The notes under the pieces: generated by a model
The model's database searches: none
The model's input: the letters and a program-made list of their open reading frames with translations, nothing else
Told to the model about the DNA's origin: nothing
DNA from: Clostridium thailandense
GTDB taxonomy: Bacteria > Bacillota > Clostridia > Clostridiales > Clostridiaceae
Assembly: GCF_019207025.1 (NCBI RefSeq)
Contig: NZ_JAEEGC010000007.1
Span: forward strand, 124,001-188,000
Length of the DNA: 64,000 nucleotides
Direction: 5' to 3'
Program-made: the position numbers and the translations under genes
Shown here: piece by piece, positions 54,514-63,817 of the stretch
How the letters are laid out: every line of letters starts with the position of its first letter
Numbering within the stretch: the first letter of the stretch is position 1

Positions 54514-55219
54514 TTTCTGCGCCTCGCATCTTTTTTTCATATTCTCTTTCAGCCTGAGACTTTCTTAAATAAAGTGGAGCAAAGGTATATAAATCATCAT
54601 ATGTCTTAGCCTTTAAAAGTTTTAGTCCTAGTTCACCTAAGGAGGAAGCCTTAGTTAAATTAAGATGAGTAGGAGCAAAGGATGTGTTTTCTATATTGGA
54701 TATTAATTTTTCTCTAAATTTAGGAACTGCATCTCCAATAAAGCAAACTTGCTCATGCCTTTTGTTTAGTTCGGAAATTAAATCATCAATTGGGATTATC
54801 ATAGGTTTACTTATAACCTTTAGATTGTTACCTTCAAACTTATATAAAGCTGTATATACATTATCTCTGAGAGCATCTAATATTGGACATATTATTCCAT
54901 TAGTATAAGCCAAATTGTAAGCTAGAGCATCTAAGGAGGAAACACCAATAAAAGGTTTAGAAGTACCTTGGCTTAAACCTTTTATAGCAGAGACTCCAAT
55001 TCTAAGACCAGTAAAGGATCCAGGTCCTTTTGAAACAACGAAACCATCTAATGAGTTAATATTTAAACCTAAATTACTAAGTAGGTTATCTATCATAGAC
55101 ATGAGTATAACTGAATGTTGTTTCTTATAATTGAAACTTATTTCACCAAGTAACTTATCATCATCAAGAACAGCACAGCTTGCGCATTCTGTAGCGGTAT
55201 CTAAACTTAAAACTTTCAT
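54506..55219 (-). CDS. tsaB: tRNA threonylcarbamoyladenosine synthesis protein TsaB
   Basis: The protein has 237 residues, is ASKHA-fold, and partners TsaD and TsaE in making t6A37 on tRNAs that read ANN codons. Visible are LSLDTATECASCAV at the start, KKQHSVILMSMIDNLL, GFVVSKGPGSFTGLRIGVSAIKGLSQ near 62-87 and PILDALRDNVYTA. It starts four bases after tsaE and overlaps rimI. TsaD itself is not in the window. Confidence 0.95.
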   Translation of the reverse strand: MKVLSLDTATECASCAVLDDDKLLGEISFNYKKQHSVILMSMIDNLLSNLGLNINSLDGFVVSKGPGSFTGLRIGVSAIKGLSQGTSKPFIGVSSLDALAYNLAYTNGIICPILDALRDNVYTALYKFEGNNLKVISKPMIIPIDDLISELNKRHEQVCFIGDAVPKFREKLISNIENTSFAPTHLNLTKASSLGELGLKLLKAKTYDDLYTFAPLYLRKSQAEREYEKKMRGAENE

Positions 55220-55223
55220 AATT

Positions 55224-55679
55224 TTATTTTAGCTCCTTTATATAGTTATATCTATCACCATAATATTCTATAAAAATTTTTCTGTAATCATTACCGAATT
55301 CAGGTGATCTTTTAATATTTATCCATATGTGTTCCTTAGGAATTAGTTCTTCTATAAAATTTGCCCATTCAATAATGGTCACAGCATCACTAAATATATA
55401 TTCATCAAATCCAATTGCTTCTATTTCATCTGGATCAGAAACTCTATAAACATCGAAATGATTTAGTTTCAAACGGCCTTCATACTCATTTACAATTGTG
55501 AATGTTGGACTAGTAATAGGATCTTTTATGTCTAATCCTTCAGCTACACCTTTAGTAAAATGAGTCTTGCCTGCACCAAGGTCACCTGTGATACATACTA
55601 TGTCACCAGATTTTAAGAAATGACCTAACTTTCGTCCAAGTTTCATCGTACTGTCAGCATTATTTGTAATAAACTCCAT
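55224..55679 (-). CDS. tsaE: tRNA threonylcarbamoyladenosine synthesis ATPase TsaE
   Basis: The protein has 151 residues. Walker A is GDLGAGKTHFTKG near 32-44, followed by SPTFTIVNEYEG, LNHFDVYRVSDPDE and the Walker B-like VTIIEWANFIEELIP. TsaE powers cycles of the TsaB-TsaD complex. First gene of the minus-strand tsaE-tsaB-rimI operon, with ATGAGGTG before the start codon. Confidence 0.95.
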   Translation of the reverse strand: MEFITNNADSTMKLGRKLGHFLKSGDIVCITGDLGAGKTHFTKGVAEGLDIKDPITSPTFTIVNEYEGRLKLNHFDVYRVSDPDEIEAIGFDEYIFSDAVTIIEWANFIEELIPKEHIWINIKRSPEFGNDYRKIFIEYYGDRYNYIKELK

Positions 55680-56001
55680 TTATAATTCACCTCATATGAT
55701 ATTTTATCCAAAACAGTGCAAAAAGAAAAGAAAGATTATGATTAACATTTCAATTTTAGCATAATGATAAAATATATGGAAGAATTCAAAAATATTTGTT
55801 CAATAAGATTTAAAAGCAATTGGAATTTACATATAAAGAGATCATAATAATTTGCATTGTTAAATCACATTATGTAAAATATATATATCAATTTGTTTTT
55901 GGGGCTTAGATTGAATTTATAAATAATATTGTAAAAAAAGAAATTAACATTATTTATAACAATTTAATATATGAAATTTGTGTTTTTTAGGGGTGAATGA
56001 T
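55680..56001. other. 322-bp divergent gap without a gene
   Basis: The sequence is very AT-rich. Apart from the ribosome binding sites at its two ends (ATGAGGTG on the minus strand, TAGGGGTG at 55989-55996 on the plus strand), no distinct structure was recognised. Confidence 0.5.
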
Positions 56002-56937
56002 TTGAAAAATAAGTTGAGTATATTTCTAATTTTATTTGCAGTATTCTTTATAAGTTGCAATAGCAAATTAGAAAACCCTCAGAATAAAGAAGTAGAGACT
56101 ACTAAAATGGAAGTAAAAAAAGATATAGATTTAAGTATTATGACTACAAATAAATTGGTATATGACATGGTAAAAAATATAGTTAAAAATAGGCATAATG
56201 TTGAATATATGTTTAATAGTAGAGATAATGAATTGAATTTTCAGTTTACAGATGATAGTTTAAATAATATATCTAAGAAAGATTTATTTATTTATCTTGG
56301 GGCAGATTTTGAGCCTTGGGCAAATAGTTTTATAAATAATTTAAATAAAAGCAATGTCGGAGTTATAAATGTATCAAGGGGCGTAAATTTAATTTCATAT
56401 AACAAGATTGTAAAATACAAGGAGAATGTTTTAAAAGATAATCCTTATTATTTATTAAATTTAGATAACTATAAGATTGCTTTAATGAATATAAAAAATG
56501 CTGTACAAGATAAGGATCCTAAGAATAGAAGTATTTATGAGAAAAATTTCGCTGAAACTCTAAAGAATATAGAAAATCAGCAAAAAGACTTAAAAAGTAT
56601 TAGGGATTCTTTATCGGATTATACTTTCATTGTTATGGAGGATGAATTAAGCTATTTTGTTAAATATAATGACTTTAAAGTAATTGACGTTAGTAAAGAA
56701 CAATCATCTGTAGATGTTAATAAAAAAGCTAATATAGAAGCAAAACTGAAAGATAGCAAAAATTTAATACTTTTATATAATGATGGCTCGCTAACTAAAA
56801 GCTATGAAGATTTGATAAAAAAGTATAATATTAATGTAGCAGCTATAAAATTATATAATGGAGAAGATAAATATGAGGACGTTCTTACATATAATATTGA
56901 AAGTTTAAAAAGTTTGAGCCAAAATATTAAAAAATAG
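56002..56937 (+). CDS. ZnuA-like lipoprotein lacking the usual metal-binding histidines
   Basis: The start is TTG at 56002 behind TAGGGGTG. The 311-residue protein has a lipoprotein signal ending in FISC (Cys18), so it is anchored outside the membrane. The overall layout (ADLFIYLGADFEPWANSFINNL near 95-110, a long central helix, two lobes) resembles cluster A-I zinc/manganese-binding proteins such as ZnuA. The positions that normally supply histidines (HxxEP and DPHxWLDP) read FQFTDDS and DNPYYLLNLDN. No ABC permease or ATPase is nearby. Either a diverged orphan that binds something else or a pseudo-receptor. Confidence 0.65.
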   Translation: MKNKLSIFLILFAVFFISCNSKLENPQNKEVETTKMEVKKDIDLSIMTTNKLVYDMVKNIVKNRHNVEYMFNSRDNELNFQFTDDSLNNISKKDLFIYLGADFEPWANSFINNLNKSNVGVINVSRGVNLISYNKIVKYKENVLKDNPYYLLNLDNYKIALMNIKNAVQDKDPKNRSIYEKNFAETLKNIENQQKDLKSIRDSLSDYTFIVMEDELSYFVKYNDFKVIDVSKEQSSVDVNKKANIEAKLKDSKNLILLYNDGSLTKSYEDLIKKYNINVAAIKLYNGEDKYEDVLTYNIESLKSLSQNIKK

Positions 56938-57038
56938 AGAAATTCGTCGAAAAAACACCTGTGTTTTGCGAACTATTGGAGTAACTAAAAATATTACCAA
57001 AACCGATTAGAAAAATCTATAGAATTAATAAAATACAC

Positions 57039-57067
57039 TTGACTGATTAAACTTTCTGCAGTATAAT
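57039..57067 (+). promoter_or_regulatory. Promoter of tRNA-Trp
   Basis: TTGACT and TATAAT with 17 bases between, 56 bp before the tRNA. Confidence 0.8.
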
Positions 57068-57123
57068 AAATTTTGTCGGTAATCACTATTTCAGATTTGT
57101 TGAGGTGGAATACTGATAAATGA

Positions 57124-57199
57124 AGGGGTATAGCTCAATTGGTAGAGTAGCGGTCTCCAAAACCGTTGGTTCCGGGTTCAAGTCCTCGTGCCCCTGCCA
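57124..57199 (+). tRNA. tRNA-Trp (CCA anticodon)
   Basis: The 76-base gene has the acceptor stem AGGGGTA/TGCCCCT, D arm GCTC..GAGT, and anticodon stem GCGGT/ACCGT around loop CTCCAAA, giving anticodon CCA. The T loop TTCAAGT, discriminator G and encoded CCA end complete it. One C-C mismatch is seen in the T stem (CCGGG/CCTCG). It has a near-consensus promoter and a terminator, so it is transcribed alone. It is the ligand of the trpS T-box. Confidence 0.93.
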
Positions 57200-57203
57200 G
57201 GAT

Positions 57204-57240
57204 AAAAACTAACAGAATCATTAATTCTGTTAGTTTTTTT
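57204..57240 (+). terminator. Terminator after tRNA-Trp
   Basis: AAAAACTAACAGAAT and ATTCTGTTAGTTTTT form a long stem with a 5-base loop, then TT. Confidence 0.9.
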
Positions 57241-57284
57241 GTTTTTAAGAACCTTGAATTTGTAAAAATGGGAATATCATTTTG

Positions 57285-57326
57285 AAGCAGTAAAGAATTC
57301 TTTTAGAATTTTTACTGCTTATTTTT
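57285..57326 (+). terminator. Second hairpin in the gap after tRNA-Trp
   Basis: AAGCAGTAAAGAATTCT and AGAATTTTTACTGCTT pair with a short loop, followed by ATTTTTG. It may be a back-up terminator. The remaining bases to 57494 show nothing else clear. Confidence 0.6.
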
Positions 57327-57494
57327 GCATATTTGGAAATATAGAGGTGCAGTATAAAATCTTTTAGTATGTTAATGCGCTAAAGGGAAAAGTGATTTTA
57401 TGTAGAATTACTACAATAAATAAATTGGCATAAGAAGAGTGAAATAATGCAATGAGGTTTTCAAGATAATGTTGATTAAGAGGGGAATTGTTAA

Positions 57495-59252
57495 ATGAAA
57501 TTTCGTATAAAATTAGTAATTATATTTATAATAGCTTTGACTATCCAAGGTACAGCAATTGGTGCATTTTCTCATTATTACGCAACAGAAATAGCCATGG
57601 CTAACAGTATACATAATATGAATGGTATGATTAACCTAATAGATAGCAATATCAATTCAAAAGTACAATATATGAGTGAAATAATTGAAAACTCTGCAAA
57701 AAGTCAGACATTAAAGCATTTGATTGAAACAAAAGATAACAAATCAAAAAATTTAGAGCAGAGTGTATTTGTATCAGATTTTTTTGATAACTTGCAAAAG
57801 TCCATTGGTGCTGTTAACGGAGTAATGGTTGTAAGTGGAGCTCAGGTAATTTATCAAAAAGATAAATCAGGAAATGCATCAATTACAACTATACCTGAAA
57901 TTGAACGCAGCGAAATATATCAAAAGGCAACTGAATATAAAGGAAGTGTAAATTTTTCAGGTTTATATAATAGTATGGTTAACTTTACGACAAATAGAAG
58001 CAAAAGAAAGGTAATTATAAGTTCATGTGCAATTGTGGAGGAAAAAAGTCAGAAAATACTGGGAGTACTTATTCTTGAACTTGACGCTTCATCTTTTGAT
58101 GCCTTATTGCCTAATGAGCAAAATTCATTGCAGAGTCAATATACTTTTATTCTAGACAGTAATAATAAGATAATCGCAAATAATAGTTCAGTGAATCAGG
58201 ATTGGGTAGATATTATTAATCAAAAGTTTAATTCGGGATTATACAAGTTCCAGATGACAAGTGAAGGAAAAGAATATTATGTTTGTGGACAATATAATGC
58301 TTTGACAGGTTGGCGTACTTTCTCAGTTATATTAGAGGATAGAATATTCCCACAGTCAGCATCCCTACGTAGCTTTATTATGTTATTTGTAGTTATGAGT
58401 ACATTGTGCATGTCAATAATTATAATTGCTATTTCCTACACGATGACAAAGCCTCTGAATAGGCTTTCTGAAGCGATGAAAAAGGCACAGAGCGGAGATT
58501 TATCTGTGAACATTGAGAATCATAAGCAGGATGAAATTGGACAAATTATTGATTCTTTCAATTATTTAATAAGAAAGATTAATTCTTTAATACGTGAGGT
58601 ATATGAGCAGAAGATTGCGCAGAAAAACGCAGAAATCAAAGCTATGGAAGCGCAAATAAATCCTCATTTTCTATATAATACTTTAGATTCGATCAATTGG
58701 ATGCTAATTGAGAGGGAAGCTTATGATGTAAGTGAAATAATTATTTCGCTTGGAAACCTCATGAGATACAGCATAAATAAGAATAATGGTATATCTAGTA
58801 TAGAAGATGAGAAGAACAATGTTCTTTCGTATCTGCTAATTCAGAAAAATCGTTTGGAGAATAGGTTGGATTATGAGTTTTATATTCCAGAAGAGTTATA
58901 TAATTTTGTAATGCCTAAATTGATATTGCAGCCATTAGTGGAGAATGCTATTCTCCACGGGATAGAACCCAAAATTAATGGCGGAAAAGTAACTGTGCTT
59001 ATGTATGAGAAGGAAGGTTTTATATTTATAGAAGTTAACGACAATGGTATGGGAATGGATGACTGCAGACTGCGATACATCAAAAGTTATCTGAATGATG
59101 ATACGGAAGAAGTTTCTAATATAGGAATTAAAAATGTGGATCGTCGTATTCGTTTATATTTTGGCGATGACTTTAGACTTAATGTATTTAGCAATAATGG
59201 ACAAGGAACGAAATGCATGATTAGAATTCCTAAGAAGAGCAAGGGGGAGTAA
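57495..59252 (+). CDS. YesM-type sensor histidine kinase
   Basis: The protein has 585 residues: TM1 about 5-27, a large extracytoplasmic sensor (about 28-288), TM2 about 289-312, then HAMP (TKPLNRLSEAMKKAQSGDL). The His_kinase domain has QINPHFLYNTLDSINWM with phospho-acceptor His391, and the ATP-binding domain has PLVENAILHGIEP and VNDNGMGMD. This is the LytS/YesM class that pairs with AraC-type regulators and commonly controls carbohydrate or nucleoside uptake. The regulator gene starts two bases after its stop codon. Preceded by AAGAGGGGAA. Confidence 0.93.
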   Translation: MKFRIKLVIIFIIALTIQGTAIGAFSHYYATEIAMANSIHNMNGMINLIDSNINSKVQYMSEIIENSAKSQTLKHLIETKDNKSKNLEQSVFVSDFFDNLQKSIGAVNGVMVVSGAQVIYQKDKSGNASITTIPEIERSEIYQKATEYKGSVNFSGLYNSMVNFTTNRSKRKVIISSCAIVEEKSQKILGVLILELDASSFDALLPNEQNSLQSQYTFILDSNNKIIANNSSVNQDWVDIINQKFNSGLYKFQMTSEGKEYYVCGQYNALTGWRTFSVILEDRIFPQSASLRSFIMLFVVMSTLCMSIIIIAISYTMTKPLNRLSEAMKKAQSGDLSVNIENHKQDEIGQIIDSFNYLIRKINSLIREVYEQKIAQKNAEIKAMEAQINPHFLYNTLDSINWMLIEREAYDVSEIIISLGNLMRYSINKNNGISSIEDEKNNVLSYLLIQKNRLENRLDYEFYIPEELYNFVMPKLILQPLVENAILHGIEPKINGGKVTVLMYEKEGFIFIEVNDNGMGMDDCRLRYIKSYLNDDTEEVSNIGIKNVDRRIRLYFGDDFRLNVFSNNGQGTKCMIRIPKKSKGE

Positions 59253-59254
59253 AA

Positions 59255-60001
59255 ATGAATATCGTTGTGATTGATGATGAACCTAAGATTAGAAATGGGC
59301 TGGTAAAAGTTTTATCTGCTCATTACAATGAAAAATATTCTGTTGTTTCCTTCGAAGCTGCAGAACTTGCCTTTAAGCACATGGAGGATAACCCTGTGGA
59401 CTTATTAATTACAGACATTCGTATGCCAGGGGTATCTGGACTTGACTTAATTAAGAAACTACGTGACGCTAATAAGGAAGTGGTCATTGTAATTATTAGT
59501 GGATATAGTGATTTTGCATATGCTCAGAGAGCGATTGAATTAGGTGTTAAGAGATATTTAACAAAGCCCACTAATATATATGATTTGTTTTTAATTGTTG
59601 AAGAAGTGGAAAAAAATTTAATAGATAAAAGCATAGAAGAGTATTCCAGTAAGATAGAAGTATCAAATCTAATAGTAAAAAAAGCAGTAGATCATATTGC
59701 CAAAAATTATGCAAAAAAAATTTCATTAAAAAGCATTTCTGAAGAATTGTATGTTACTCCTAACTATTTATGTAGATTATTCAAAAGCCAGATGGGAGTA
59801 AATCTGTCGGATTACATTACACATTATAGAATGGATAAAGCAAAAACATATTTGATGGATATTAGATATAAGATTTCTGAAGTAGCAGAGCTAGCAGGTT
59901 ACAACGATACAAAGTATTTCAGTAGTACTTTTAAAAAAATTTACGGTGTTTCACCAATAGAATTCAGGAATGGTAAATTTTCAAACAAGTGGGAAGGATA
60001 A
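59255..60001 (+). CDS. YesN-type AraC-family response regulator
   Basis: The protein has 248 residues. The receiver domain has IDDEPKIRNG, the phospho-acceptor in LLITDIRMPGVSG near 54, and LTKPTNIYDL. A C-terminal AraC/XylS DNA-binding domain has LKSISEELYVTPNYLCRLFK and ISEVAELAGYNDTKYFSSTFKKIYGVSPIEFR. Forms a two-component system with the kinase immediately upstream. The ABC importer genes that follow on the same strand are its most likely target. Confidence 0.94.
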   Translation: MNIVVIDDEPKIRNGLVKVLSAHYNEKYSVVSFEAAELAFKHMEDNPVDLLITDIRMPGVSGLDLIKKLRDANKEVVIVIISGYSDFAYAQRAIELGVKRYLTKPTNIYDLFLIVEEVEKNLIDKSIEEYSSKIEVSNLIVKKAVDHIAKNYAKKISLKSISEELYVTPNYLCRLFKSQMGVNLSDYITHYRMDKAKTYLMDIRYKISEVAELAGYNDTKYFSSTFKKIYGVSPIEFRNGKFSNKWEG

Positions 60002-60114
60002 TATATTAAACAAAAGTGTAATTTTATCGGATGGTCTCTTTATGGGGAAGTCACTATAATTAATCATAAGGAATAGTTGTAAATGTTTATTAGAATTCCA
60101 AAGGGGGAAAAAAG

Positions 60115-61158
60115 ATGAAAAAAGGTGTTGTTAAAAAAGTTTTGACAGCAGTGCTGACAATCGCTATGGTCACTTCTCTTTCAGCATGTGGGACGAAAAA
60201 CAATTCATCACAGACAACAAATACTACCACGGAAAATAAGAAAGCCGCAGACTATAAAATTGTATTGTTGCTTCCAGGACCAATAAATGATCAAAGTTGG
60301 AATGCAACAAACTATGCAGGACTCTTGGAGTGTAATCAGAAGTTAGGAACAAAAATAGAGTATGTTGAAAATGTAAAGGCTTCAGATTTTGAATCAACCT
60401 TTAAAGAATATGCAGAAAAAGGTTATAACTTAGTTTTAGCGGCTGGTTCACAATTTGATGAGGCGGTTGCCACAGTTGCTCCTAATTACCCAAAGACGAC
60501 TTTTTGTGTAGTTAATGGCTCAAAAGCAGTTGGTAGTAATGTAGCTCCTATTTTCCCTAAAGAATATGAAGCAAGTTATATTGCATCTATTATTGCAGGT
60601 AATGTTACAAAAAATGGTAATTTTGCAACCATAGGAGGATTTCCTAATACCCCTATGGAGCACCTTATGGATGTATACGAAAAAAATTCAGTTGAAATTG
60701 CTAAAAAACGTGGTATTTCAGCCGCGAAAGCTACAAGAGCTTATGCAAACAGCTGGACTGATGTTGCTTTAGGAAAACAAATGGCAGAACAGATGATTGA
60801 TAATGGTTCAGATACGTTGTTTGTTTATGCAAATGAAGTTGGTCTTGGAAGTATCGAAGCAGCTAAAACAAAAGGCGCAAAAGTTATTGGCTTTTCAAGT
60901 GATCAGACAAAAATTAATCCTAATACAGTTGTAGCTTCTGTTGTATTTGATTTTAAAACTTTCTATGTTTGGGCTATTCAGCAGTACATGAATGGAAAAT
61001 TAACTGGAAATACAGTTCACGAGGCGGGGATTAAAGAGGGCATCTTCTTGCCTGTATACACTGATAATATCACAAAGGAAACTAAGGATGCCGTAGATAA
61101 AGGTATTCAAGACTTTAAAGATGGAAAAGTTGATTTGAAAAAGTTATTTGTAAAATAA
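60115..61158 (+). CDS. BMP-family substrate-binding lipoprotein (nucleoside type)
   Basis: The protein has 347 residues. The signal sequence ends in a lipobox LSAC (Cys25), so it is anchored outside the membrane. The mature part is Bmp/PnrA-like: VLLLPGPINDQSWNATNYAGL near 50-70, LVLAAGSQFDEAVATVAPNYP, and GSDTLFVYANEVGLGSIEAAK near 238-258. Characterised relatives bind purine nucleosides or simple organic ligands. It precedes the RbsA-type ATPase and two permeases, forming a complete importer. Ribosome binding site AAAGGGGG. Confidence 0.92.
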   Translation: MKKGVVKKVLTAVLTIAMVTSLSACGTKNNSSQTTNTTTENKKAADYKIVLLLPGPINDQSWNATNYAGLLECNQKLGTKIEYVENVKASDFESTFKEYAEKGYNLVLAAGSQFDEAVATVAPNYPKTTFCVVNGSKAVGSNVAPIFPKEYEASYIASIIAGNVTKNGNFATIGGFPNTPMEHLMDVYEKNSVEIAKKRGISAAKATRAYANSWTDVALGKQMAEQMIDNGSDTLFVYANEVGLGSIEAAKTKGAKVIGFSSDQTKINPNTVVASVVFDFKTFYVWAIQQYMNGKLTGNTVHEAGIKEGIFLPVYTDNITKETKDAVDKGIQDFKDGKVDLKKLFVK

Positions 61159-61166
61159 TGTTTAGC

Positions 61167-61193
61167 AGAGTGACGTTTTTTAGGCGTCACTTT
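61167..61193 (+). terminator. Hairpin between binding-protein and ATPase genes
   Basis: GTGACG and CGTCAC pair around a nine-base loop just after the binding-protein stop codon. It may protect the upstream message or attenuate read-through, giving more binding protein than transporter. Confidence 0.5.
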
Positions 61194-61220
61194 GTAATTA
61201 ACGTAAAGGTGGGAAATAAG

Positions 61221-62750
61221 ATGAATGAAATGCCTTTTTTTGAATTGCAGGGTGTATCTAAGTACTTTGCAAAAGTAATTGCAAATAAGGATGTTTCATT
61301 TTCTATAAATAGAGGGGAAGTACTCGCTCTATTGGGAGAAAATGGAGCTGGTAAAAGTACAATTATGAAAATTTTATATGGATTATATAAACCAGATGAA
61401 GGACTTATACTAAAGGATGGAAAAGAGGTGAAAATCAACTCGCCAAGGGATGCAATGAGCTTAGGTATTTCTATGATTCAACAACACTTTTCATTGGTAC
61501 CAGCACATACAGTTACAGAAAACATTATTTTAGGAAATGTGCATGGAAAGATTGATTACAAGAAATGTAAAGAAGAGGTAAAAAAATTAGCAGAAACCTA
61601 TGATTTTGATATACCTGTCGATGAAAGAATATGTAATCTTGATGTGGGTACTCAGCAAAAGGTAGAAATACTAAAAGCCCTATACTTAAATACAAGTGTT
61701 CTAATTATGGATGAGCCGACAGCGGTTTTGACACCTCAGGAGTCAGGAAAGCTAATGGATTTTGTATTGCAATTCACGGCAAAGGGAAACTCTATTATTT
61801 TTATTACACATAAAATGAAAGAAGTTATGGCAGTTGCCGATAGAATTATTGTTATGAGAAACGGTGAGGTTTGTGGTGACTTGCAAAGAAAAGATACAAG
61901 TGAAACTGCACTTTCAAGACTAATGATGGGAAAAGATATTATTGAACCGAAAAAGGCGGCCTGGAGCATTATTAATCAGGAAACATTGTTGATGGTTAAG
62001 AATGTTACTGTAAAAAACAATGAAGAAACAATGGTATTGAATAATCTCTCTTTCGACATTTATAAAGGAGAAATCCTAGGTGTTGCAGGTGTAAGTGGAA
62101 ATGGTCAGGATGAATTATGTGAAGTAGTTTGTGGATCGCAGACGGTATCTGGGGGGACTATTTTTATGAATGATGATGACATTACTAGTACATCTGTAGA
62201 AGAACGCATATCACTGGGAATAGGATATGTTCCTGCAGATAGACATAGAGATGCAATGGTTGGAAATATGTCTATAGCTGAGAACATGATGCTTAGAACT
62301 AGTTATGATAGGAAGTGGTTAAAGCATGGATTTATTGATAGAAAAAAGTTAAATAAATATACTGATGATATTATAAATATATACAATGTTAAAGCACCTG
62401 GACCGGATACAAGGCTTGGAGGATTATCTGGTGGAAACCAGCAAAAGGTAATTTTAGGAAGAGAGGTTGACAATGGAAAAAAACTATTAATATTAAATCA
62501 GCCAACTAGGGGATTAGATTTAGGGGCAATAAATAACATTCATACTACTATATTAGAGGAAAAGAAAAATGGAAAGAGTGTACTTTTGATATCTACTGAG
62601 TTGTCAGAAATTTTTAGTTTGTGTGATCGGATTGCTGTTATGTTTAAAGGTAAATTTATGGGGATATACAAAGAAGGAGAATTAACGACTGAGAAAATTG
62701 GATTGTTAATGGCTGGATATTCCGCAGAAAGCGAGATGAATAAAGTATGA
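61221..62750 (+). CDS. Nucleoside-type ABC transporter ATP-binding protein (two ATPase domains)
   Basis: The protein has 509 residues and two fused ATPase modules as in RbsA/YufO-type importers. The first has Walker A GENGAGKST near 38, signature LDVGTQQKVEI, and Walker B LIMDEPTAVLT. The second has a degenerate Walker A GVSGNGQDEL, signature LSGGNQQKVILGRE, and LNQPTRGLDLG where a DEPT is usual. ATG 61221 follows AAAGGTGGG; the open frame to 61158 spans the intergenic hairpin. Its last bases overlap the permease start. Confidence 0.94.
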   Translation: MNEMPFFELQGVSKYFAKVIANKDVSFSINRGEVLALLGENGAGKSTIMKILYGLYKPDEGLILKDGKEVKINSPRDAMSLGISMIQQHFSLVPAHTVTENIILGNVHGKIDYKKCKEEVKKLAETYDFDIPVDERICNLDVGTQQKVEILKALYLNTSVLIMDEPTAVLTPQESGKLMDFVLQFTAKGNSIIFITHKMKEVMAVADRIIVMRNGEVCGDLQRKDTSETALSRLMMGKDIIEPKKAAWSIINQETLLMVKNVTVKNNEETMVLNNLSFDIYKGEILGVAGVSGNGQDELCEVVCGSQTVSGGTIFMNDDDITSTSVEERISLGIGYVPADRHRDAMVGNMSIAENMMLRTSYDRKWLKHGFIDRKKLNKYTDDIINIYNVKAPGPDTRLGGLSGGNQQKVILGREVDNGKKLLILNQPTRGLDLGAINNIHTTILEEKKNGKSVLLISTELSEIFSLCDRIAVMFKGKFMGIYKEGELTTEKIGLLMAGYSAESEMNKV

Positions 62751-63817
62751 ATGCAAAATTAAGGGATTTAATATTAGCAAATTTTCTAGCGATTTTTTGT
62801 GGATTATTAATAAGTAGTTTGATGCTTCTTTTCTTAAGAATTAGTCCGAGTCATGTGCTTGCAGAAGCTTTAGGGAAAATTATTACAGATAAGTATACAA
62901 TGGGAGATGTGTTTCTTAAAGCTACACCTCTGATATTTACCGCATTATCCTTTGCCTTCACCTTTAAAGCCAACCTTTTCAACATTGGCTCACAAGGTCA
63001 ATTTTATATGGGAGCTATTATTGCAATAGCAGTATCGCTTAAACTTCAAGGTGTAATGCCAATACCAGTGTTGTTGACTGTTGTTTGTATTCTTACTTTT
63101 ATAGGAGGAGGTATGGTAGGTGCATTGATTGGCTATTTGAAGGCAAAATTCAATGCTAATGAATTCTTAGTGAGCATGATGTCCTCTTACGTAGTATTGG
63201 CATTAATGAACTATCTTCTAAGAACGTTTTTAAAGGAAACTAAAGGAGAATATCCGCAAACAGATCCTCTAACAAGGCAGGCATGGATTCCTACTCTTGT
63301 AGAGGGTACTCGATTACATGTTGGTTTTATTCTTGCAGTGCTTGTAGCAATTGGAGTTTGGATTTTATTGTACAAGACACCTCTGGGTTTTCGTATTAGG
63401 GTTGTTGGCAGCAATGCATCTGCAGCGGAGATGTCGGGTATTCAATCAAGAAAAATATGCATTATTACATTTTTTATAAGCGGAGCCTTAGCTGGAGCGG
63501 CGGGTTTTACTGAAGTAAATGGAGTGCAACATATGCTTATACAAGACTTTAACTCAGGTATAGGTTCGGCCGGTATAGGAATTGCGATACTTGCTAACGC
63601 AAATCCTATTGGTATAATTTTTGCTTCAATATTATTTGCAGCATTAAATGTTATTGGTACTTTGATAGGTAGGATGCCAGGAGTAAATGTACCTTCAAGC
63701 TTTATTGATTTAATGCAGGGATCTGTAATGGTGTTTGTAATTGCATCTTACTTTGTACGAAGTTCTTTGGAGAAAAATAGAGAAAAACGTAAATTGCAAA
63801 AGGCGGTGAGAGAATGA
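62747..63817 (+). CDS. Nucleoside-type ABC transporter permease (first)
   Basis: The protein has 356 residues and about ten membrane segments, in the BPD_transp_2 family like YufP/NupP. Motifs include LIFTALSFAFTFKANLFNIGSQGQFYMGA near 65-93, NANEFLVSMMSSYV and GALAGAAGFTEV. Starts with ATG overlapping the ATPase stop codon by four bases, so it is translationally coupled. Confidence 0.92.
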   Translation: MNAKLRDLILANFLAIFCGLLISSLMLLFLRISPSHVLAEALGKIITDKYTMGDVFLKATPLIFTALSFAFTFKANLFNIGSQGQFYMGAIIAIAVSLKLQGVMPIPVLLTVVCILTFIGGGMVGALIGYLKAKFNANEFLVSMMSSYVVLALMNYLLRTFLKETKGEYPQTDPLTRQAWIPTLVEGTRLHVGFILAVLVAIGVWILLYKTPLGFRIRVVGSNASAAEMSGIQSRKICIITFFISGALAGAAGFTEVNGVQHMLIQDFNSGIGSAGIGIAILANANPIGIIFASILFAALNVIGTLIGRMPGVNVPSSFIDLMQGSVMVFVIASYFVRSSLEKNREKRKLQKAVRE

